A stretch of DNA of 9,541 bases from the NCBI GenBank assembly GCA_018817865.1, contig JAHITG010000358.1, forward strand, positions 1 to 9,541. The letters are read 5' to 3'. A program made the position numbers and the translations under genes. This stretch comes from Spirochaetota bacterium (GTDB taxonomy: Bacteria > Spirochaetota > JAHITG01). This document shows positions 6,496-9,541 of this stretch, one piece after another; the first letter of the stretch is position 1; the number at the start of each line of letters is the position of its first letter. Below the pieces are notes generated by a model. That model was not told the origin of the DNA, did not search any database, and was given only the letters and a program-made list of their open reading frames with translations.

Positions 6496-7080
6496 TCAAT
6501 TGCCTGATAAAGCTTTTTTGATCAGGTCTTCCAGAGAGATGTTTTCATCAAAAGCTATGCTTTTGATCCTCTGGAAAGCTTCTGTTTTCGAATACCCCAA
6601 TCCCTCCAGCGCCATGACAGCCTCTTCCTGGACTTTATGAAAATGAGTACCGAAGGGAACACTTTCTATTCCGTACAGTTTCTTAAATTTTTCCTTTAAT
6701 TCAAACAGCAGTTTTTCAGCCCTTTTTTTCCCGATACCCCCTACTCCGGTTAAAAGCGAAATATCCTGACTGGAAACGGCCTTTTGGAAAGTCTTCATAT
6801 CAACTTTGGAAAGAATGCCTAATGCCATCTTCGGACCGATCCCTGAAATACTAAGCAGTACCTTGAAAAGCTCTTTTTCTTCTTTGGTCTTAAATCCGAT
6901 CAGTTCAAGAAGATCCTCTTTATGCAAGGTATAAATAAGGATCTCTTCTGTTTCCCCTTCATCTTTCAGCATCTGAAAGGTCTTAAAGGAAATATTGATC
7001 CGGTAACCCACATCATGAACATCAAGTACCAGAACGTTCGGTTTTTTTGTAATTATTTTTCCTTTCAACCATGCGATCAT
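6496..7080 (-). CDS. ruvA: Holliday junction DNA helicase subunit RuvA
   Basis: Tetrameric cytoplasmic protein that binds four-way DNA junctions and, with RuvB, drives branch migration during recombinational repair. It has 194 residues against about 203 in E. coli. Domain I is the OB fold (1-63) and ends with LHKEDLLELIGF. Glu55 and Asp56 match the acidic pin of E. coli RuvA. Domain II has two helix-hairpin-helix motifs, ISGIGPKMALGIL (78-90) and TGVGGIGKKRAEKL (111-124). A linker (about 135-149) leads to domain III (150-192; EEAVMALEGLGYSKTEA), which contacts RuvB. Its ATG overlaps the ruvC stop as ATGA (7077-7080). AAGGA (7087-7091) inside ruvC is its ribosome-binding site. It is the last gene of yebC-ruvC-ruvA. 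ruvB, often next, is absent here; the convergent amidase gene occupies that place. Confidence 0.97.
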   Translation of the reverse strand: MIAWLKGKIITKKPNVLVLDVHDVGYRINISFKTFQMLKDEGETEEILIYTLHKEDLLELIGFKTKEEKELFKVLLSISGIGPKMALGILSKVDMKTFQKAVSSQDISLLTGVGGIGKKRAEKLLFELKEKFKKLYGIESVPFGTHFHKVQEEAVMALEGLGYSKTEAFQRIKSIAFDENISLEDLIKKALSGN

Positions 7081-7571
7081 AAACTTTCCTTCACATGTTT
7101 ATTGAATTTCATGGAATTGATATGACAGATCCCTATTGCCAGAGCATCGGCAATATCATCGGGTCTGGGGATCTCTTCCAATCCCAGAAGAAGCTTCACC
7201 ATATTCTGTATCTGGACTTTTTCAGCCCTCCCGTATCCAACCAATGCCTGTTTGACCTGCAGGGGGGTATAATCAAATAAGCTGATCTTCCGTTTTAAGA
7301 GGGTGATCGCGATAGCACCCCGTACCTGGGCGACATCCATAGCTGTTTTTATATTCTTGTTAAAAAAGATCTTTTCAATAGCAGCCTGTTCCACTTTATA
7401 TTTTTTAATGACCGTTTCGACCCCGGAACAGATCTCGTCCATGCGTTTATAGAGATCCTTTTTCTCGATCTGGATGGCTCCATAATCAAGAACATGGGTT
7501 TCGTCTCCTTCTGTTGAGAAGACAGCCCATCCTGTAATGGCATATCCTGGATCTATCCCTAAAATTATCAT
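7077..7571 (-). CDS. ruvC: Crossover junction endodeoxyribonuclease RuvC
   Basis: Dimeric, metal-dependent resolvase that makes paired nicks in Holliday junctions processed by RuvAB. The 164 residues are the normal length. The RNase H-like fold is marked by ILGIDPGYAITGWAV (3-17, Asp7), AIEKIFFNKN (64-73, Glu66), DVAQVRGA (79-86), YTPLQVKQALVGYGRAEK (101-118) and the C-terminal PRPDDIADALAIGICH (135-150). There Asp139 and Asp142 align with E. coli Asp138 and Asp141, so the acidic tetrad is complete. The start at 7571 is 8 bp past the yebC stop and lacks a good Shine-Dalgarno, suggesting translational coupling to yebC. Its end overlaps ruvA by 4 bp, which supports joint expression of the two junction proteins. 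Confidence 0.97.
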   Translation of the reverse strand: MIILGIDPGYAITGWAVFSTEGDETHVLDYGAIQIEKKDLYKRMDEICSGVETVIKKYKVEQAAIEKIFFNKNIKTAMDVAQVRGAIAITLLKRKISLFDYTPLQVKQALVGYGRAEKVQIQNMVKLLLGLEEIPRPDDIADALAIGICHINSMKFNKHVKESL

Positions 7572-7579
7572 TCTATCTA

Positions 7580-8326
7580 TTATTCAAAAGCTTCTACCGG
7601 GATATCGGCATTTGTATATACATTCTGCGCATCATCCTGATCTTCAAGCACTTCCAGCAATCTAACCATCTGTTTGATCTTTGATTCATCCTGGATCTTT
7701 ACATAATTTTTCGGAAGCATGGTGATGTCATCATTTTCAATAGGGATCTTATTATCTTTCAGAGCCTTTTTCACAGCTTCAAAATGATCCACCTCCGAGG
7801 TGATCTCATAGAGCCCCATCTCATCATCACTCTTAAGGTCTTCTGCCCCGGCATCAACGGCAATATTAAAGAGTTCCTCTTCTCCGATACTCTCTTTCTT
7901 GACCGAAATAAGACCTTTTTTAGCAAACATCCAGGCAACACATCCGTTCTCTCCAAGGTTTCCGCCATTCTTGCTGAAAAGACTTCTGACCTCAGCGGTG
8001 GTCCTGTTCTTATTATCCGTTAAGACTTCGATGAGAATGGCTGTTCCGGCAGGACCGTACCATTCATATATACTCTCTTCGTAACTTACCCCTTCCAGCT
8101 CACCGGTTCCCTTCTTTACTGCTTTTTCAATATTGTCTGCAGGCATATTCGCATCTTTTGCTTTCCCCATGACCATCCTGAGGCGCGGATTCATTTCCGG
8201 ATCTCCACCCCCGGTCCGTGCAGCCACGGTGATCTCCCTGATGATCTTATTAAATACTTTACCTCTTTTAGAATCGGTTGCCGCCTTTTTATGTTTGATC
8301 GAATGCCACTTGGAATGTCCTGACAT
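7580..8326 (-). CDS. yebC: YebC/TACO1 family translation factor
   Basis: Cytoplasmic protein of the YebC/PmpR/TACO1 family. It was long annotated as a transcriptional regulator; more recent work ties family members to relief of ribosome stalling at proline-rich stretches. The 248 residues are full length. The N-terminal signature MSGHSKWHSIKHKKAATD is followed by KRGKVFNKIIREITVAARTGGGDPEMNPRLR (in pieces, 21-50), NMPADNIEKAVKKGTGE (60-76), EWYGPAGTAILIEVLTDN (88-105), and FSKNGGNLGENGCVAWMF (117-134). The C-terminal domain (about 135-240) ends with LEVLEDQDDAQNVYTNAD. A strong GGAGGA (8332-8337) 5 nt upstream fixes the ATG at 8326. It is the first gene of yebC-ruvC-ruvA, a very common bacterial arrangement. 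It says little about a shared function beyond co-expression. Confidence 0.97.
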   Translation of the reverse strand: MSGHSKWHSIKHKKAATDSKRGKVFNKIIREITVAARTGGGDPEMNPRLRMVMGKAKDANMPADNIEKAVKKGTGELEGVSYEESIYEWYGPAGTAILIEVLTDNKNRTTAEVRSLFSKNGGNLGENGCVAWMFAKKGLISVKKESIGEEELFNIAVDAGAEDLKSDDEMGLYEITSEVDHFEAVKKALKDNKIPIENDDITMLPKNYVKIQDESKIKQMVRLLEVLEDQDDAQNVYTNADIPVEAFE

Positions 8327-8355
8327 TGTGTTCCTCCAAAAAAATAATAGTCTAA

Positions 8356-8384
8356 ATTATATCTTTTTTAAGAATAGTCAACAA
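8356..8384 (-). promoter_or_regulatory. Candidate promoter of the yebC-ruvC-ruvA operon
   Basis: The minus strand carries a perfect -10 box TATAAT (8356-8361). At the proper 17-bp distance is TTGTTG (8379-8384). The better -35 match TTGACT (8376-8381) overlaps it but is only 14 bp away. Transcription would start near 8349, leaving a leader of about 23 nt with GGAGGA before yebC. It sits in the 73-bp gap after the prenyl synthase stop, so the operon can be transcribed independently of that gene. I see no clear LexA-type operator. Confidence 0.55.
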
Positions 8385-8399
8385 AAATTGCTTTCCCTG

Positions 8400-9530
8400 T
8401 TAAACCTTTTGTAAGTAGGTGATAAGATCTGTTAATACTTCTCTCATCTCTTTGGTACTCTTTAAAAGCTGCAGTTTGCTTTGGGCTTTTTTAAAAAGAT
8501 CATCCATAAGCTGACTGCATTTTTGCCTGGCATTACTCTGTAAGATCATATCCTTGATCTTCTTAATATCATCACTCTTCTTTTTCTTCTTCACAAAGGT
8601 CTGTATAAACTCTCTTTTCTTTTTTTCGCTGAGGTTCTTTAATGTCATATTGATCAGCTGAGTGAATTTTCCCTCCGTGATATCTGAAATAACAGACTTA
8701 CCGGTTTTATGCTTATCACCAAAGATCCCGATAATATCATCTCTTATCTGAAATCCAACACCTAAAGGTATAGCAAATTTCTCTATTGATTCCCTCATTC
8801 GTTCACTCTTCTTCCCGGTCAATATATATCCCATATAGACCGGATAAAAGACAGTATAGTAGGCTGTCTTGAATTGACTGATATTTTCAGGGACCTTACT
8901 GTTCACTGTAAGCTCTTTCAGGCTGGAATAAATGCTGTCCAGTATCTGGCCCCAGCCGGTCAGGGAGTAACAGGAACTGAAAACCTTTAAAAAAGAATTT
9001 TTAGTCTTTAGATCGATCCTTGATCCTGCTATCCTGCCGATCACCTCGGCAAATAGGATGTCGCCCAGTACCAGGGCTACATCCTCACCGATCCGGTCAT
9101 TATGTGTGATCTTCCTGAACTTTTCTTCACAGATCACATGCATACTCTTTGCGCCTCTTCGAAGCGATGCTCTATCCATGATATCATCATGGATCAGTAA
9201 AAAAGAGTGCATGATCTCAACACAGGCTGCCAGATCAATGATCTTGCTTAGATCTTTCTTTTCCCCTTTAAACCCGAGATATGATAATATCAGGAGCAGA
9301 GGCCGTACCCTTTTACCGCTTCTAAGGCAGTATTCCCCGGTACTCCTGATAAGATCTTTCATAATGGCAAACCGGGAATTTTTTTCAAGATCAGTAAAAA
9401 ACTCTTTTATACTCTGATCGATCAAAGGTATGGTTTTATTTGAAAATTCCATAAATCTGTTCTCTCTCTTCTGCAACAGATCATATACTTTTTCTATTAT
9501 ATGGGATGGAGTCGAAGCACCGGAAGTCAT
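8400..9530 (-). CDS. Short-chain trans-isoprenyl diphosphate synthase (FPP/GGPP type)
   Basis: Condenses isopentenyl diphosphate with allylic diphosphates to make a prenyl diphosphate for carotenoids, quinones, wall lipid carriers or similar; cytoplasmic. It has 376 residues, somewhat longer than the usual 290-350. Motifs are GKRVRPLLL (72-80), the first Asp-rich motif DDIMD (115-119) in LLIHDDIMDRASLRRG, GQILD (194-198), KTAYYT (221-226), the second Asp-rich motif DDIIG (264-268) and GKSVISDITEGKFTQL (277-292). All catalytic Asp residues are present. Phe110, five residues before the first Asp, with Leu at -4 and no insertion in DDIMD, resembles archaeal-type GGPP synthases, so a C20 product is the best guess. 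The C-terminal 295-376 is Lys-rich and helical. The start is uncertain. The ATG at 9530 lacks a Shine-Dalgarno and the frame stays open to the window edge. Met27 (ATG at 9452, preceded by a GAGAGA stretch) would give a more usual length. Confidence 0.88.
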   Translation of the reverse strand: MTSGASTPSHIIEKVYDLLQKRENRFMEFSNKTIPLIDQSIKEFFTDLEKNSRFAIMKDLIRSTGEYCLRSGKRVRPLLLILSYLGFKGEKKDLSKIIDLAACVEIMHSFLLIHDDIMDRASLRRGAKSMHVICEEKFRKITHNDRIGEDVALVLGDILFAEVIGRIAGSRIDLKTKNSFLKVFSSCYSLTGWGQILDSIYSSLKELTVNSKVPENISQFKTAYYTVFYPVYMGYILTGKKSERMRESIEKFAIPLGVGFQIRDDIIGIFGDKHKTGKSVISDITEGKFTQLINMTLKNLSEKKKREFIQTFVKKKKKSDDIKKIKDMILQSNARQKCSQLMDDLFKKAQSKLQLLKSTKEMREVLTDLITYLQKV

Positions 9531-9541
9531 AAAAAAATGAG

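Noticed and set aside
6503..6526. CCTGAT/ATCAGG hairpin as a terminator between the convergent amidase and ruvA genes
   Set aside because: It lies inside the ruvA coding end, the stem is short, and no U-run follows it in either direction at the right place. A terminator cannot be supported.
8376..8381. TTGACT as the -35 box of the yebC promoter
   Set aside because: It is only 14 bp from the perfect TATAAT, too short for a standard sigma-70 spacer. The overlapping TTGTTG at 17 bp is preferred, though it is a weaker match.
9058..9417. A 119-codon open frame on the plus strand opposite the prenyl synthase
   Set aside because: It overlaps the catalytic DDIMD region of a well-supported minus-strand gene and has no features of its own.

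Overview
This window is mostly bacterial housekeeping DNA, with one secreted carbohydrate-active gene set among mobile-looking repeats. Base composition is moderately AT-rich. The organism cannot be named from it. Visible pointers are a secreted type I pullulanase, an exported cell-wall amidase (so a peptidoglycan-containing bacterium), a yebC-ruvC-ruvA operon, an archaeal-looking short-chain prenyl diphosphate synthase and palindromic intergenic repeats. Together these fit an environmental, probably fermentative, polysaccharide-using bacterium. Phylum is left open.

Positions 1-2259 (minus strand) hold two consecutive late shikimate-pathway genes. aroA (EPSP synthase) is transcribed first, followed by aroC (chorismate synthase), which runs off the left edge. 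Together they convert shikimate 3-phosphate plus PEP to chorismate. A good extended -10 promoter lies just upstream of aroA. The AroC is atypical: Tyr replaces the usual GESH histidine, and about 14 extra residues follow it.

Positions 2260-2460 are a divergent intergenic region with the aroA promoter, a weak candidate promoter for the plus-strand gene, and a 69-bp nested palindrome (REP-like) directly before the ribosome-binding site of the pullulanase gene.

Positions 2461-4941 (plus) encode an 826-residue secreted type I pullulanase (CBM41, N2-like domain, CBM48, GH13). Its stop codon abuts a 219-bp MITE-like element (4947-5165) with 31-bp imperfect terminal inverted repeats built of 8-bp units and a core of about 15% G+C.

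Positions 5267-6481 (plus) encode an exported N-acetylmuramoyl-L-alanine amidase, convergent with the next operon.

Positions 6496-8326 (minus) are the operon yebC-ruvC-ruvA: a translation factor and two of the three Holliday-junction proteins. It has its own promoter candidate at 8356-8384. No ruvB follows ruvA. Positions 8400-9530 (minus) encode a trans-isoprenyl diphosphate synthase whose true start may lie at or beyond the right edge.

I found no tRNA, rRNA, CRISPR array, transposase or defence genes. The points most worth a second look are the divergent AroC active site, the altered pullulanase signature, and the two unrelated repeat families bracketing the pullulanase gene.
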